A stretch of 64,000 nucleotides of DNA, from positions 205,772 to 269,771 of the forward strand of contig JABCYW010000001.1 of the NCBI GenBank assembly GCA_013289985.1. Reading direction: 5' to 3'. The translations under genes and the position numbers were made by a program. Under the pieces are notes generated by a model. That model saw only the letters and a list, made by a program, of their open reading frames with translations, ran no database searches and was not told where the DNA came from. This document shows positions 1 to 9,714 of the stretch, one piece after another (the stretch's first letter is position 1; each line of letters opens with the position of its first letter). The stretch is from Betaproteobacteria bacterium. Lineage in GTDB: Bacteria; Pseudomonadota; Gammaproteobacteria; Burkholderiales; Burkholderiaceae_C.

Positions 1-1
1 C

Positions 2-715
<714 letters not shown>

Positions 716-737
716 GGCCTGGTCGCCCGGCTCCACG

Positions 738-763
738 AAGGCCCCGCTCGCGGGGCCTTTTCC
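738..763. terminator. intrinsic terminator after gdhA, probably bidirectional
   Basis: A stem of AAGGCCCCG and CGGGGCCTT closes a four-base loop and is followed by a T run on the plus strand, with a matching A pair on the left. It lies between the gdhA stop and the convergent TetR gene stop at 773, so it can serve both. Confidence 0.8.
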
Positions 764-772
764 ATTGGTGCG

Positions 773-1333
773 CTACTTCGCCAACGTGCGCGCCTGCTCG
801 ACGAGCTGCCGCGCCACCGTCTCGAACGGCTCCATGTCCTGTTCCGCGCGGCTCAGGACCACGGCGCCTTCGGCCGACGCGACCAGCACGGTCGCGAAAC
901 GGCGCGCCTCCTTGCGCGCCAGGCCGCCCTGCTCCAGCAGTTCGGCGAGCCGTTGCCGCCAGAGCCGGAACACCTCGGCCGCGCGGTTCAGGAGCGCGGG
1001 CGAGTCCGTGGCCACCGCCACGGCCAGCACGGCGCAACCCGACTCGCATCTCGATTGCGCGAGCACGCCGCGCCAGATCGCGAGGAAGTGCTCGGCGACC
1101 TGCACCGCGGACGCGCCGGCCCGCTTGTCGAGCGCGCTCACCAGGAACGCGCCGGCCAGGTCGACGGCCTCGCCCACCATCTGGTCCTTGCCCTCGGGAA
1201 AGTGGTGGTAGACCGAGCCGCGCGGCGCGCCCGTGTGCTCCAGCACCTCCGCGAACGACGTGGCCTGCAGCCCGCGGCGCGCCAGCAACTGCGTCGCTCC
1301 CGCGATCATCTTCTTGCGCACCTCGCCGGCCAC
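773..1333 (-). CDS. TetR/AcrR family transcriptional regulator (LmrA/YxaF-like)
   Basis: A 186-residue one-component repressor. The N-terminal helix-turn-helix spans about residues 8-52, with the typical recognition region SFAEVLEHTGAPRGSVYHHF. The C-terminal ligand-binding half resembles the LmrA/YxaF subgroup. It is divergent from the tautomerase gene at 1412. Two inverted repeats lie in the 78-bp gap, so it probably represses both itself and the tautomerase/DinB pair. The ligand is unknown. The start chosen is the ATG giving MAGEVRKKMI, which places the helix-turn-helix at the normal distance from the N-terminus. Confidence 0.88.
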   Translation of the reverse strand: MAGEVRKKMIAGATQLLARRGLQATSFAEVLEHTGAPRGSVYHHFPEGKDQMVGEAVDLAGAFLVSALDKRAGASAVQVAEHFLAIWRGVLAQSRCESGCAVLAVAVATDSPALLNRAAEVFRLWRQRLAELLEQGGLARKEARRFATVLVASAEGAVVLSRAEQDMEPFETVARQLVEQARTLAK

Positions 1334-1349
1334 TGGCGCTCCCTGGCTT

Positions 1350-1396
1350 GACTATGTTGGTTGTCATAGTCTAAGCTCTATGCAACCCATCATAGT
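1350..1396. promoter_or_regulatory. paired operator candidate between the TetR regulator and the tautomerase
   Basis: The perfect inverted repeat GACTATG-N8-CATAGTC lies at 1350-1371. A second copy of its core, CTATG-N8-CATAG, lies at 1378-1395. Both have the same 8-bp spacer and their centres are 26 bp apart. TetR-family repressors often bind such paired palindromes in a divergent promoter; binding here is inferred. Confidence 0.7.
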
Positions 1397-1411
1397 TTCC
1401 AGGAGCCCGCC

Positions 1412-1846
1412 ATGCCGATGATCGATGTCTATGCCCCCGCCGACCTGTTTCCCGTCGACGCGGATCGCGCGCTCGGCGAGCAGCTGACGCTGGCCGTGCT
1501 GCGCGCCGAGGGCGTGCCCACCCCCGGCCCGTTCCACGCGGACAACACGGCGGCCTACATCCACCGGCTGCCCGCGTCGGCGGTGCAGACCCACGCCACC
1601 GCGCAGGCGCGCACGGTGCGCGTGCAGGTGATCACGCCGCCGGGGGCGCTGAGCCGCGACGGCCAGCGGCAACTGGTCAAGGAGGCCACGGGAATCGTCG
1701 CGACGCTGTCCGGCGACCCGTCCCAGGCCGCGCGCACCTGGGTGATCCTCACCGAGGCAGCCGAGGGCGGCTGGGGCCTGCTGGGCACCGCGTTCGGCAA
1801 GGAGGAATTCGCCGCGCTCGCCGCGAAGGCCCGCGCCGCGCAATGA
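1412..1846 (+). CDS. tautomerase family protein
   Basis: A 144-residue protein that begins Met-Pro, leaving the N-terminal proline that acts as the general base in the tautomerase superfamily (4-oxalocrotonate tautomerase, MIF). At this length it is larger than a single 60-residue 4-OT unit and probably holds two beta-alpha-beta units. The substrate is unknown. Its stop overlaps the start of the DinB gene (ATGA at 1843), so the two are translationally coupled and likely controlled by the divergent TetR regulator. Confidence 0.75.
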   Translation: MPMIDVYAPADLFPVDADRALGEQLTLAVLRAEGVPTPGPFHADNTAAYIHRLPASAVQTHATAQARTVRVQVITPPGALSRDGQRQLVKEATGIVATLSGDPSQAARTWVILTEAAEGGWGLLGTAFGKEEFAALAAKARAAQ

Positions 1847-2370
1847 CTGCGGGAGTGCGGCAAGATGGCGCGATGCACGCCGTCACGCTCGCCGCACTCG
1901 CCGCCTTTCCCGACCAGCTCGAAGCCCACTTCGCCGCCTTTGCGCCGGAGTTCACGCGCTGGGCGCCGGCCTCGTGGGACGGCGTGCCCAGCGAGCCGCT
2001 CACGGCGCTCGAACAGCTGTGCCACGTGCGCGACATCGAGATCGACGGCTATCAGGTGCGCATCCGCCGCACGCTGGCCGAGACGAACCCGTTGCTCGCA
2101 TCCATCGACACGGACGCCCTCGTGCGCGAGCGCGCCTACGCGCGTGACGAGCCTGCGCGCGCGCTCTCCGCGTTCCGCGCCGCGCGGGCAGAGACGCTGG
2201 AAATGATCTCGGGCCTCGGCGACGCACAGCTCGCGCGCACCGCCGTCTTCGAGGGCTACGGCCCGCTGACGCTGCGCAGCCTCATCCACTACCTGTGCAG
2301 CCACGACCAGCAGCACCTGGCCGGCCTGCAGTGGCTGCTGGGCAAGGCCGACGCGTCGCGCCTGGGCTGA
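1843..2370 (+). CDS. DinB/YfiT-like four-helix bundle protein
   Basis: A 175-residue DinB-superfamily protein. The metal-binding histidines are visible as H61 (LCHVRDIE) and the late pair H154 and H158 (SHDQQH). Members are metal-dependent enzymes, often thiol transferases or hydrolases; this one has no assigned reaction. The start used overlaps the tautomerase stop; an internal ATG at 1873 is an alternative that would drop ten residues. Confidence 0.82.
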   Translation: MTAGVRQDGAMHAVTLAALAAFPDQLEAHFAAFAPEFTRWAPASWDGVPSEPLTALEQLCHVRDIEIDGYQVRIRRTLAETNPLLASIDTDALVRERAYARDEPARALSAFRAARAETLEMISGLGDAQLARTAVFEGYGPLTLRSLIHYLCSHDQQHLAGLQWLLGKADASRLG

Positions 2371-2518
2371 CTGACTGCCTGGCTCGGCGCCGGGCCTCCG
2401 CGCCGCATGAATCGCGGCGAACGGGCCCTCGCGTCCTCGCGACGGGACTAAATCCGGCCCACATCGGTTGAAAGACGCCGGATACAGCCCGCCGTACCGC
2501 GTTTTGGGGATGACTCAT

Positions 2519-2565
2519 GAAAGCGCTTTCCCTAGCATCGGCCGACGGCGGACGGAACCGGTTCC
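2519..2565. promoter_or_regulatory. two LacI/GalR-type operator candidates upstream of the glucanase
   Basis: The perfect 12-bp palindrome GAAAGCGCTTTC lies at 2519-2530 and GGAACCGGTTCC at 2554-2565. Both have the central CG and flanking symmetry typical of LacI-family sugar regulators. They lie 50-95 bp upstream of the glucanase start, where they could control sugar-dependent expression. No LacI gene is in the window. Confidence 0.6.
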
Positions 2566-2614
2566 ATGGCTCGCCGACGACGGTACTCACAACCATACGC
2601 ACGAGGCAAGCACC

Positions 2615-3748
2615 ATGAAATTCCGACACCTTCTCGCATCGGCCGCCGCGCTGATACTGGGCCAGGCGGCCCAGGCCCAGTCCTGGCAGCTCGTCTGGTC
2701 GGACGAGTTCAACGGCTCCATCGGTCCCGACTGGGTCTTCGAGACCGGCGGCGGCGGCTGGGGCAACAACGAGCTCGAGTACTACCGCAAGGAGAACGCG
2801 ACCATCGAGAACGGCAACCTCGTCATCACGGCCAAGCGCGAGGACTACGGCGGCTATCACTACACCTCCGCGCGCATGAAGACGCAGGGCACGCGCAGCT
2901 GGAAGTACGGCCGCATGGAGGCGCGCATCAAGCTGCCGGCCGTGCAAGGCACCTGGCCGGGCTGGTGGATGCTGGGCAACAGCATCTCCAGCGTCGGCTG
3001 GCCCGCCTCGGGCGAGACCGACATCATGGAGCAGATCAACACCGCCGGCACGGTCTACGGCAGCGTGCACTGGCAGGCCGCCAACGGCTCGCAGGCCGAC
3101 TACAGCAACAGCATCGGCACCACGCCGACCGACTATCACGTGTACGCCGTCGAATGGGACCAGGACTACATCAAGTGGTTCGTCGACGGCACCCAGTACA
3201 ACCAGTTCCAGATCACCAACGGCGCCGGCAACACGCAGGCGTTCCAGAACCCGTTCTTCCTGCTGCTCAACATGGCCGTGGGCGGCAACTGGCCGGGCTT
3301 CACGATCAACGACGCTGCATTGCCCGCGAAGATGTACGTCGACTACGTGCGCGTCTACCAGAAGGGCGCCGCGCCGGTGAGCATCCAGATCGAGGCCGAG
3401 AACTGGGCCGCGATGAGCGGCGTGCAGACCGAGGCCTGCTCCGAAGGCGGCCTGGACGTGGGCTGGATCGACACCAACGACTGGATCGTCTGGAACGTCA
3501 ACATCCCGGTGGCCGGCACGTACACGGTCTCGTACCGCGTGGCGAGCCTCAACGGCGGCGGCGTGATCCAGCTCGAGAAGGCCGGCGGCAGCCCCGTCTA
3601 CGGCAGCGTGAGCGTGCCCAGGACCGGCGGCTGGCAGACCTGGACCACGGTGTCGCACCAGGTGACGCTGCCCGCGGGCCAGCAGCAGATCGCCGTGAAG
3701 GCGCTGGCCGGCGGCTACAACATCAACTGGCTGAAGATCACGAATTGA
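2615..3748 (+). CDS. secreted GH16 beta-glucanase (laminarinase-like) with C-terminal CBM6
   Basis: A 377-residue secreted hydrolase. Residues 1-21 form a signal peptide ending AQA before QSWQLVW. The GH16 domain follows (about 25-245) with the catalytic motif E134-T-D136-I-M-E139, nucleophile and acid/base at the first and last Glu. A family 6 carbohydrate-binding module starts near residue 255 (IQIEAENWAAMSG). GH16 enzymes with this layout usually cut beta-1,3 or mixed beta-1,3/1,4 glucans in the periplasm or medium. An upstream in-frame ATG at 2468 would put a 49-residue polar extension before the signal peptide and overlap the operator palindromes, so it was rejected. Confidence 0.92.
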   Translation: MKFRHLLASAAALILGQAAQAQSWQLVWSDEFNGSIGPDWVFETGGGGWGNNELEYYRKENATIENGNLVITAKREDYGGYHYTSARMKTQGTRSWKYGRMEARIKLPAVQGTWPGWWMLGNSISSVGWPASGETDIMEQINTAGTVYGSVHWQAANGSQADYSNSIGTTPTDYHVYAVEWDQDYIKWFVDGTQYNQFQITNGAGNTQAFQNPFFLLLNMAVGGNWPGFTINDAALPAKMYVDYVRVYQKGAAPVSIQIEAENWAAMSGVQTEACSEGGLDVGWIDTNDWIVWNVNIPVAGTYTVSYRVASLNGGGVIQLEKAGGSPVYGSVSVPRTGGWQTWTTVSHQVTLPAGQQQIAVKALAGGYNINWLKITN

Positions 3749-3759
3749 CGCGCTGCCAT

Positions 3760-3787
3760 GTCATCCCGCGACTTCGCGCAGGATGAC
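3760..3787. repeat. REP-like palindrome, copy 1
   Basis: GTCATCC at 3760-3766 pairs with GGATGAC at 3781-3787 around a CG-rich centre. It lies between the converging ends of the glucanase and putA. Related copies occur at 32240 and 45154, all intergenic. Confidence 0.6.
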
Positions 3788-3800
3788 GGGTGGCGGCCTG

Positions 3801-6800
3801 TCAGTGACCGCCGGATTCGCCGGCCAACAGCGCGGCGTTGCCGCCGGCGGCGGCCGTGTTGACGGTGAGCGTCTGCTCGGCGCAGAAGCGGAACAGGTAG
3901 TGCGGGCCGCCCGCCTTCGGGCCGGTGCCCGACAGGCCTTCGCCGCCGAACGGCTGCACGCCCACCACCGCGCCGATCATGTTGCGGTTGATGTAGACGT
4001 TGCCCACCTTGGCCAGCTTCGCCAGGCGCTGCGCGCGGCTGTCGATGCGGGTCTGGATGCCCAGCGTGAGGCCGTAGCCCAGGTCGTTGATGTCGCGCAT
4101 CACCTGGTCGACGTCGCCGTTCCAGCGCACCACGTGCAGCACCGGGCCGAAGATCTCCTCCTTCAGGTCGGCGATGGCGCCGAGCTCGAAGGCGGCCGGC
4201 GCCACCAGGCGCGGGAACGCGGACGCCACGTGGCTCTCGCCCAGCAGCTTCGCATCCTTCTTCAGGCGCGCGACGTTGCGCGACACGTTGTCGTAGGCCT
4301 CGCCGTCGATGACCGGGCCCACGTCGGTGGCCAGCAGCGCCGGGTCGCCCACGTTGAGCACGCCCAGCGCGCCGCGGATCATCTCGATGACGCCGTCGGC
4401 GATCGAGCCGTGAACCACCAGCAGCCGCAGCGCGGAGCAGCGCTGGCCGGCCGAGCGGAACGCGCTCTGGACGACGGCGTCCACCACCTGCTCCGGCAGC
4501 GCGCTGGAGTCGACGATCATCGCGTTGAGGCCGCCGGTCTCGGCGATGAACGGCACGATGGGGCCGTCCTTGTGCGCGAGGGTGCGCTGGATGATCTTGG
4601 CCACCTGCGTCGAGCCGGTGAAGCACACGCCCGAGCAGTGCGGGTTGGCGGTGAGCGAGGCGCCGATGGTCTCGCCCGGGCCGTGCAGCAGCGCCAGCGC
4701 GTCGTTGGGCACGCCGGCCTCGTGCAGCAGGGCCACCATGCGCGCGGCCACGGCCGGCGTCTGTTCGGCCGGCTTGGCGGCCACCGTGTTGCCGGCCACG
4801 AGCGCGGCCACCACCTGGCCCGCGAAGATGGCCAGCGGGAAGTTCCAGGGCGAGATGCACACGAACACGCCGCGGCCGTTCATGCGCAGCTCGTTGCTCT
4901 CGCCGGTGGGGCCGGGCAGCACCTGGTCCTGCAGGCGGATCTGCGCCTGGTCGGCGTAGTAGCGGCAGAAGTCGACTGCCTCGCGCACTTCGGCCACGCA
5001 GTCGCCCAGCGTCTTGTGCGCCTCCTTCACGAGCAGGCCGCAGAACTCGGCCAGGCGCGCGTCCAGCAGGTCGCCGGCGCGGCGGATGATGGCGGCGCGC
5101 TCGGTGACGGGGCGCTCGTTCCAGGCCGCGAAGCCGTCGTCGAGCTTCGCCATCGCGGTGATGACGTCTTCGGGGGTGGCCTCGCGGATCACGGGCACCA
5201 CGGTGGCTGCGACGGCGGCGTCCAGCGGCGCGCGATCGGCGATCACGGCCAGGTCGGCGCCGGTGGAGTTGCGGCGTTGCAGTCCGTGCTCGACCGGGTA
5301 GAGGAACGTCGGCATCGGGAACGCCGGCGGCCGCGCGGTGGTCATCGGCGAGGCGAGCAGGCGCTCCACGTCCACCGCGCTGTCGGCCAGCTGGTGCACG
5401 AAGCTCGAGTTGGCGCCGTTCTCCAGCAGGCGGCGCACCAGGTAGGCCAGCAGGTCGCGGTGCTCGCCCACGGGCGCGTACACGCGGCACGCGACGGCCG
5501 GATCCTTCATCACCTCGCGGTAGATGCCCTCGCCCATGCCGTGCAGGCGCTGCATCTCGAACGCGGCACCCTTGGCGCGCGCCATCTGCAGGATCGCGGC
5601 GATGGTGCCGGCGTTGTGCGTGGCGAACTGCGGGTAGATGACGTCGGCGTGCGCGATCAGCGAGCGCGCGCAGGCCAGGTACGAGATGTCGGTGTGTTCC
5701 TTGTGCGTGAAGACCGGATAGCCGGCCAGGCCGCCCTCCTGCGCGCGCTTGATCTCGCCGTCCCAGTAGGCGCCCTTGACCAGGCGCACCATGAAGCGCA
5801 GCTTGTGGCGGCGCGCGATCTCGGCGACGGCGTCCACCACCCGCAGCGCGCGGCTCTGGTAGGCCTGCACGGCCAGGCCGAAGCCGCCCCACTTCGGGAA
5901 GGCGTCGGCGATGCGCTCGGCGAGCGCGTCCAGCACGTCCAGCGACAGCTCGAGGCGGTCGGTCTCCTCGGCGTCGATGGTGAGGTTCAGGTTGGCGGTG
6001 GCGGCCTGCGCCACCAGGGCCCACACGCGCGGCAGCAGCTCGGCGAACACGCGCTCGCGCTGGCCGTCCTCGTAGCGCGAGAACAGGGCCGACAGCTTGA
6101 TGGAGATACCGTCGGCCGTCTCGGGCGACGCGGCGACCTGGCCGCGCGAGATCGCCCGGATGGCATTGGCGTAGGAGGCCAGGTAGCGCTCGGCGTCGTG
6201 CTCGGTGCGGGCGCCCTCGCCCAGCATGTCGTACGAGAAGCGCAGGCCGGTGGCGGCGTCGGCGCTGCCGCGGCGGGCGCTCTCCACGTCCTTGCGCTGG
6301 CCCTGCGCCTCCTCCATCGCCTCGGCGATGGTGCGCCCGAGCACGAACTGGCGGCCCAGCAGCTGGATCGCGCGCACGGTGGCGGCCACCACGGTCTTGG
6401 CGCCCAGTCGCTTGAGCAGCCCGCCCTCGCCCTCGGCGTCGGGCAGGAACTTCTTGGACAGCGAGATGGCGCTGGCCGAGATGCCCGCCAGCATCTTGTG
6501 CGGGCCGTCCACCCCCTTGTCGGCGTCGAAGTCGGCGCGGCCCAGCTGGTCGGCGGTGAGCGCGATCGCGGTTTCGACGTCGGGCACGCGCAGCAGCGCC
6601 TCGGCCAGTCGCATCAGGGCCAGGCCCTCGGCGCTGGAGATCGGGTACTCGCGCAGCAGCGATTCCATCGCCCAGAACGGCGCCGGCTTGTCGCGTACCG
6701 CGTCCACCCAGGGCCGGCCCGCGCGGATCACCTGCGCCCAGTCCAGCTGGCCCGCCAGGGTGGTCAACGCGGCCTCCACCACCTCCACCTCCGGCCGGTA

Positions 6801-6860
6801 CGGATAGGGCAGGCGGGCTTGTTGCGGAGGCGCTACAAATGGAGCGTTGGATGAAGGCAT
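3801..6860 (-). CDS. putA: bifunctional proline dehydrogenase / 1-pyrroline-5-carboxylate dehydrogenase PutA
   Basis: A 1019-residue protein that oxidises proline to glutamate in two steps at the inner membrane. The N-terminal half is the FAD-dependent proline dehydrogenase barrel, with RFMVRLVKGAYWDGEIK, YPQFATHNA and YREV-type motifs. The C-terminal half is the NAD-dependent aldehyde dehydrogenase, with SPWNFPLAIF, FTGSTQVAK and the catalytic cysteine C808 in SAGQRCSALR. There is no N-terminal ribbon-helix-helix DNA-binding domain, so this is the short non-regulatory PutA type and control must come from elsewhere, probably the divergent Lrp-family gene at 6957. The start MPSSNAPF is preferred; an in-frame ATG at 6911 would add 17 residues and run into the shared promoter. 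Confidence 0.95.
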   Translation of the reverse strand: MPSSNAPFVAPPQQARLPYPYRPEVEVVEAALTTLAGQLDWAQVIRAGRPWVDAVRDKPAPFWAMESLLREYPISSAEGLALMRLAEALLRVPDVETAIALTADQLGRADFDADKGVDGPHKMLAGISASAISLSKKFLPDAEGEGGLLKRLGAKTVVAATVRAIQLLGRQFVLGRTIAEAMEEAQGQRKDVESARRGSADAATGLRFSYDMLGEGARTEHDAERYLASYANAIRAISRGQVAASPETADGISIKLSALFSRYEDGQRERVFAELLPRVWALVAQAATANLNLTIDAEETDRLELSLDVLDALAERIADAFPKWGGFGLAVQAYQSRALRVVDAVAEIARRHKLRFMVRLVKGAYWDGEIKRAQEGGLAGYPVFTHKEHTDISYLACARSLIAHADVIYPQFATHNAGTIAAILQMARAKGAAFEMQRLHGMGEGIYREVMKDPAVACRVYAPVGEHRDLLAYLVRRLLENGANSSFVHQLADSAVDVERLLASPMTTARPPAFPMPTFLYPVEHGLQRRNSTGADLAVIADRAPLDAAVAATVVPVIREATPEDVITAMAKLDDGFAAWNERPVTERAAIIRRAGDLLDARLAEFCGLLVKEAHKTLGDCVAEVREAVDFCRYYADQAQIRLQDQVLPGPTGESNELRMNGRGVFVCISPWNFPLAIFAGQVVAALVAGNTVAAKPAEQTPAVAARMVALLHEAGVPNDALALLHGPGETIGASLTANPHCSGVCFTGSTQVAKIIQRTLAHKDGPIVPFIAETGGLNAMIVDSSALPEQVVDAVVQSAFRSAGQRCSALRLLVVHGSIADGVIEMIRGALGVLNVGDPALLATDVGPVIDGEAYDNVSRNVARLKKDAKLLGESHVASAFPRLVAPAAFELGAIADLKEEIFGPVLHVVRWNGDVDQVMRDINDLGYGLTLGIQTRIDSRAQRLAKLAKVGNVYINRNMIGAVVGVQPFGGEGLSGTGPKAGGPHYLFRFCAEQTLTVNTAAAGGNAALLAGESGGH

Positions 6861-6956
6861 GGCGGTAGAAATCCTGACTGGATAATTTGGTAGCTTAGGG
6901 CGAGAATCCATGAGATAAATTCGGATTTCGTCAGAGAGCGCGGAGATTCGTCCAGC
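6861..6956. promoter_or_regulatory. divergent putA / Lrp-family promoter region
   Basis: This 96-bp gap between two divergent starts is AT-rich compared with its surroundings. It must hold both promoters and the binding site for the Lrp-type regulator. No clear palindrome could be picked out by eye. Confidence 0.55.
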
Positions 6957-7466
6957 ATGAACAAGAGCCAGCCCGAACCGTCGTCGGCATCGAATCTGTC
7001 GAACGACAAGGGCATCGACAAGATCGACGCCCGCATCCTGCGCGTGCTGCAGCGGGACGGTCGCATCAGCAACCTGAAGCTGGCCGAGGAGGTGCACCTG
7101 TCGCCCACGGCCGTCCTCGAGCGCGTGAAACGCCTCACGCGCGAGAACTTCATCCTCGGCTACGAGGCCCGCCTGAACCCGAACAAGCTCGGGGCCAGCA
7201 TGATGGTCTTCATCGAGGTGCTGCTCGACCGCACCGCGCCGGACATCATGGACACCTTCAAGGCGGCCGTCCAGACGCGTCCCGAGATCCTCGAGTGCCA
7301 CCTCGTGGCCGGCGGCTTCGACTACCTCATCAAGACCCGCGTGGCCGACATGGCCGCCTACCGCGAGATGATCGCCTCGGTGATCTGGAGCCTGCCGGGC
7401 GTTCGCGAGACCCGCACCTACACGGTGATGGAAGAGGTCAAGACGACCAACGCGCTGCCCATCTGA
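6957..7466 (+). CDS. Lrp/AsnC family regulator, probable proline-responsive activator of putA
   Basis: A 169-residue protein with the AsnC helix-turn-helix at about residues 20-70 (IDARILRVLQRDGRISNLKLAEEVHLSPTA is its leading part) and the RAM ligand-binding domain after it, ending in a VRETRTYTVMEEVK-type strand. It is divergent from putA. In many proteobacteria an Lrp-family protein next to putA (PutR, BkdR-like) activates it in response to proline, and that is the likely role here. The extra 20 residues before the helix-turn-helix are polar and of unknown use. Confidence 0.9.
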   Translation: MNKSQPEPSSASNLSNDKGIDKIDARILRVLQRDGRISNLKLAEEVHLSPTAVLERVKRLTRENFILGYEARLNPNKLGASMMVFIEVLLDRTAPDIMDTFKAAVQTRPEILECHLVAGGFDYLIKTRVADMAAYREMIASVIWSLPGVRETRTYTVMEEVKTTNALPI

Positions 7467-7576
7467 GGCGGCCCCCCCACCGGAGGGATGCGTCCGGTTA
7501 CCTCGAGCGGCAAAGTTCGGTCATCGGTTGGACGACGAGTCCGGCCCACCGAAACACCGAACCAGCCGAGGTTTCC

Positions 7577-7879
7577 ATGAACGCAGCCGCCGCCTACATC
7601 GCCCACGCGAACCACGCCGCCAACGACTACGCGCGCAGCCTGGCTGCCCGCACGATGGTGCGTGCCGCGATGCACAGCGACGCCGTGGTCTACCGCCGCA
7701 CCTGGCCGACGCTCGAGGCCATCGAGACGCTGGGCGAGGCGGAGTACGACCCGTCGCTGCGCTTCAACGGCTTCCTGGACTCGACGCTGGACCTGCGCGA
7801 CGGCCTGTCGGTGGTGGAAGTGTTCGCGCCGATCGACGAGCCCGCCGCGCTGCGGGAATTCGCGCTTCTGCGCGGCTGA
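7577..7879 (+). CDS. hypothetical protein, 100 aa
   Basis: The frame starting MNAAAAYIAHANHAAND follows a purine-rich AGCCGAGG about 8 bases upstream and ends just before the convergent yggS gene. The product is soluble, with no signal peptide or membrane segment and no motif I recognise. Codon use matches the chromosome. It stands alone between the Lrp regulator and yggS. Confidence 0.65.
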   Translation: MNAAAAYIAHANHAANDYARSLAARTMVRAAMHSDAVVYRRTWPTLEAIETLGEAEYDPSLRFNGFLDSTLDLRDGLSVVEVFAPIDEPAALREFALLRG

Positions 7880-7891
7880 TCCGTGCCCCGC

Positions 7892-8602
7892 TCAGGAAGC
7901 CGCTTCCGGCTTCGCGGGACGCGACCCGAAGATCGCCGACCCGATCCGCACCCAGGTCGCCCCCTCGGCGATCGCGGCCTCCAGGTCGGCGCTCATGCCG
8001 ATCGACAGGGTGTCCAGCCCGAGGCCCTCGGCGTTCATGGCGTCGAGCAGCTTGCGCAGCGCCCGGTGCGGCTCGCGCTGCGCCGCCAGGTCGCCGGCCG
8101 GCTCGGGAATGGCCATCAGGCCGCGCAGCTTCAGGCGCGGCAGCGCCGCCACCGCGCGCGCGAGCGTCAGCGCCGCCTCCGGTGCCACCCCGCTCTTGCT
8201 GTCCTCGCCGCTGATGTTGACCTGCAGGCACACCTGCAGCGGCGGCAGTTCCGGTGGCCGCAGGTCGGACAGGCGCTGCGCCAGCTTCATGCGGTCGACC
8301 GAGTGCACCCAGTCGAAATGGGTGGCGACCTCGCGCGCCTTGTTGCTCTGGAGCGGGCCGATCAGGTGCCAGCGGACCTCGCGCCGGAGGTCGGCCAGTT
8401 CGACGATCTTCCCGAGGGCCTCCTGCACGTAGTTCTCACCGAAATCGCGCTCGCCGGCGTCGAACGCGGCGCGCACTGAAACACCCGGAAACGTCTTCGT
8501 GACGGTCAACAGGTGCACGGTTGCCGGAAGTCGGTCAAATGCCCGGCAAGCCGACGCAATTCGGCCCCGGACTTGTAGTATGTTCTCTGCGATGCTGGCC
8601 AT
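7892..8602 (-). CDS. yggS: YggS family pyridoxal-phosphate homeostasis protein
   Basis: A 236-residue PLP-binding protein of the PLPBP/YggS family, without known catalysis, that keeps vitamin B6 and amino-acid pools balanced. The PLP lysine is K36 in HLLTVTKTFPG. Also visible are GENYVQEALGK, WHLIGPLQSNKA and the phosphate-binding end LSIGMSADLEAAIAEGATWVRIGSAIFG. It is divergent from pilT, an arrangement usual in proteobacteria. The start MASIAEN lies at the family position; upstream in-frame codons would run into the pilT promoter. Confidence 0.95.
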   Translation of the reverse strand: MASIAENILQVRGRIASACRAFDRLPATVHLLTVTKTFPGVSVRAAFDAGERDFGENYVQEALGKIVELADLRREVRWHLIGPLQSNKAREVATHFDWVHSVDRMKLAQRLSDLRPPELPPLQVCLQVNISGEDSKSGVAPEAALTLARAVAALPRLKLRGLMAIPEPAGDLAAQREPHRALRKLLDAMNAEGLGLDTLSIGMSADLEAAIAEGATWVRIGSAIFGSRPAKPEAAS

Positions 8603-8641
8603 TCGGGCCGGAGCATAAGCCCTTGCGGGGCCACGGACCAC

Positions 8642-9685
8642 ATGGACATCACCCAACTGCTCGCGTTTTCGGTCAAGAACAAGGCATCCGACCTCCACCT
8701 GTCCTCAGGGCTGCCGCCGATGATCCGCGTGCACGGCGACGTTCGCCGCATCAATGTCGATCCGATGTCGCACAAGCAGGTCCACGGCCTGGTGTACGAC
8801 ATCATGAACGACACCCAGCGCAAGCACTACGAAGACACGCTTGAGTGCGACTTCTCGTTCGAGATCCAGGGCCTGGCGCGCTTCCGCGTCAACGCGTTCA
8901 ACCAGAACCGCGGCGCGGCCGCCGTGTTCCGTACCATCCCGTCCAAGATCCTCACGCTGGAGCAGCTGAACTGCCCCAAGATCTTCGCCGAACTGGCGAT
9001 GAAGCCGCGCGGCCTGGTGCTGGTGACCGGCCCCACGGGCTCCGGCAAGTCCACCACGCTGGCCGCCATCATCGACCACCTCAACGACAACAGCTACGGC
9101 CACGTGCTGACCATCGAGGATCCGATCGAGTTCGTCCACGAGTCCAAGAAGTGCCTGATCAACCAGCGCGAAGTGGGCCCGCAGACGCTCAGCTTCTCCA
9201 ACGCGCTGCGCTCGGCGCTGCGCGAGGATCCCGACTGCATCCTGGTGGGCGAAATGCGCGACCTGGAGACCATCCGCCTGGCGCTCACCGCCTCCGAGAC
9301 GGGCCACCTGGTCTTCGGCACGCTGCACACGTCCAGCGCCGCCAAGACCATCGACCGCGTGGTCGACGTGTTCCCCGCGGCCGAGAAGGACATGGTGCGC
9401 GCGATGCTCTCCGAATCGCTGATCGCCGTCATCTCTCAGACGCTGTGCAAGACCAAGGACGGCGCCGGCCGTGTCGCGGCGCACGAGGTCATGCTGGGCA
9501 CCGCGGCCATCCGCAACCTGATCCGCGAGAACAAGATCGCCCAGATGTACTCGTCGATCCAGACCGGCAACGCGGCCGGCATGCAGACGCTCGACCAGTG
9601 CCTGGCCGACCTGGTGCGCCGCAACATCGTCGCGCCGGCGGAAGCACGCCAGAAGGCCAAGTTCCCGGAAAACTTCCCGGGCTGA
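8642..9685 (+). CDS. pilT: type IV pilus retraction ATPase PilT
   Basis: A 347-residue hexameric secretion-type ATPase that depolymerises type IV pili for twitching motility. Walker A is GPTGSGKST, the Asp box is EDPIEFVHESKK, Walker B is ILVGEMRDLET, and the His box is HLVFGTLHTSSAAKTIDR. The N-terminal region ITQLLAFSVKNKASDLHLS is typical of PilT. Downstream lie a cyclic-nucleotide-binding protein and pilU in the same direction, probably one transcript. Confidence 0.97.
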   Translation: MDITQLLAFSVKNKASDLHLSSGLPPMIRVHGDVRRINVDPMSHKQVHGLVYDIMNDTQRKHYEDTLECDFSFEIQGLARFRVNAFNQNRGAAAVFRTIPSKILTLEQLNCPKIFAELAMKPRGLVLVTGPTGSGKSTTLAAIIDHLNDNSYGHVLTIEDPIEFVHESKKCLINQREVGPQTLSFSNALRSALREDPDCILVGEMRDLETIRLALTASETGHLVFGTLHTSSAAKTIDRVVDVFPAAEKDMVRAMLSESLIAVISQTLCKTKDGAGRVAAHEVMLGTAAIRNLIRENKIAQMYSSIQTGNAAGMQTLDQCLADLVRRNIVAPAEARQKAKFPENFPG

Positions 9686-9714
9686 CCCGTATCGCCACCG
9701 CGCCTTCGACCTCC

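Noticed and set aside
3783-6854. Very long open frame on the plus strand opposite putA
   Set aside because: It is the antisense shadow of a high-GC gene with strong third-position bias; putA on the other strand has every expected motif.
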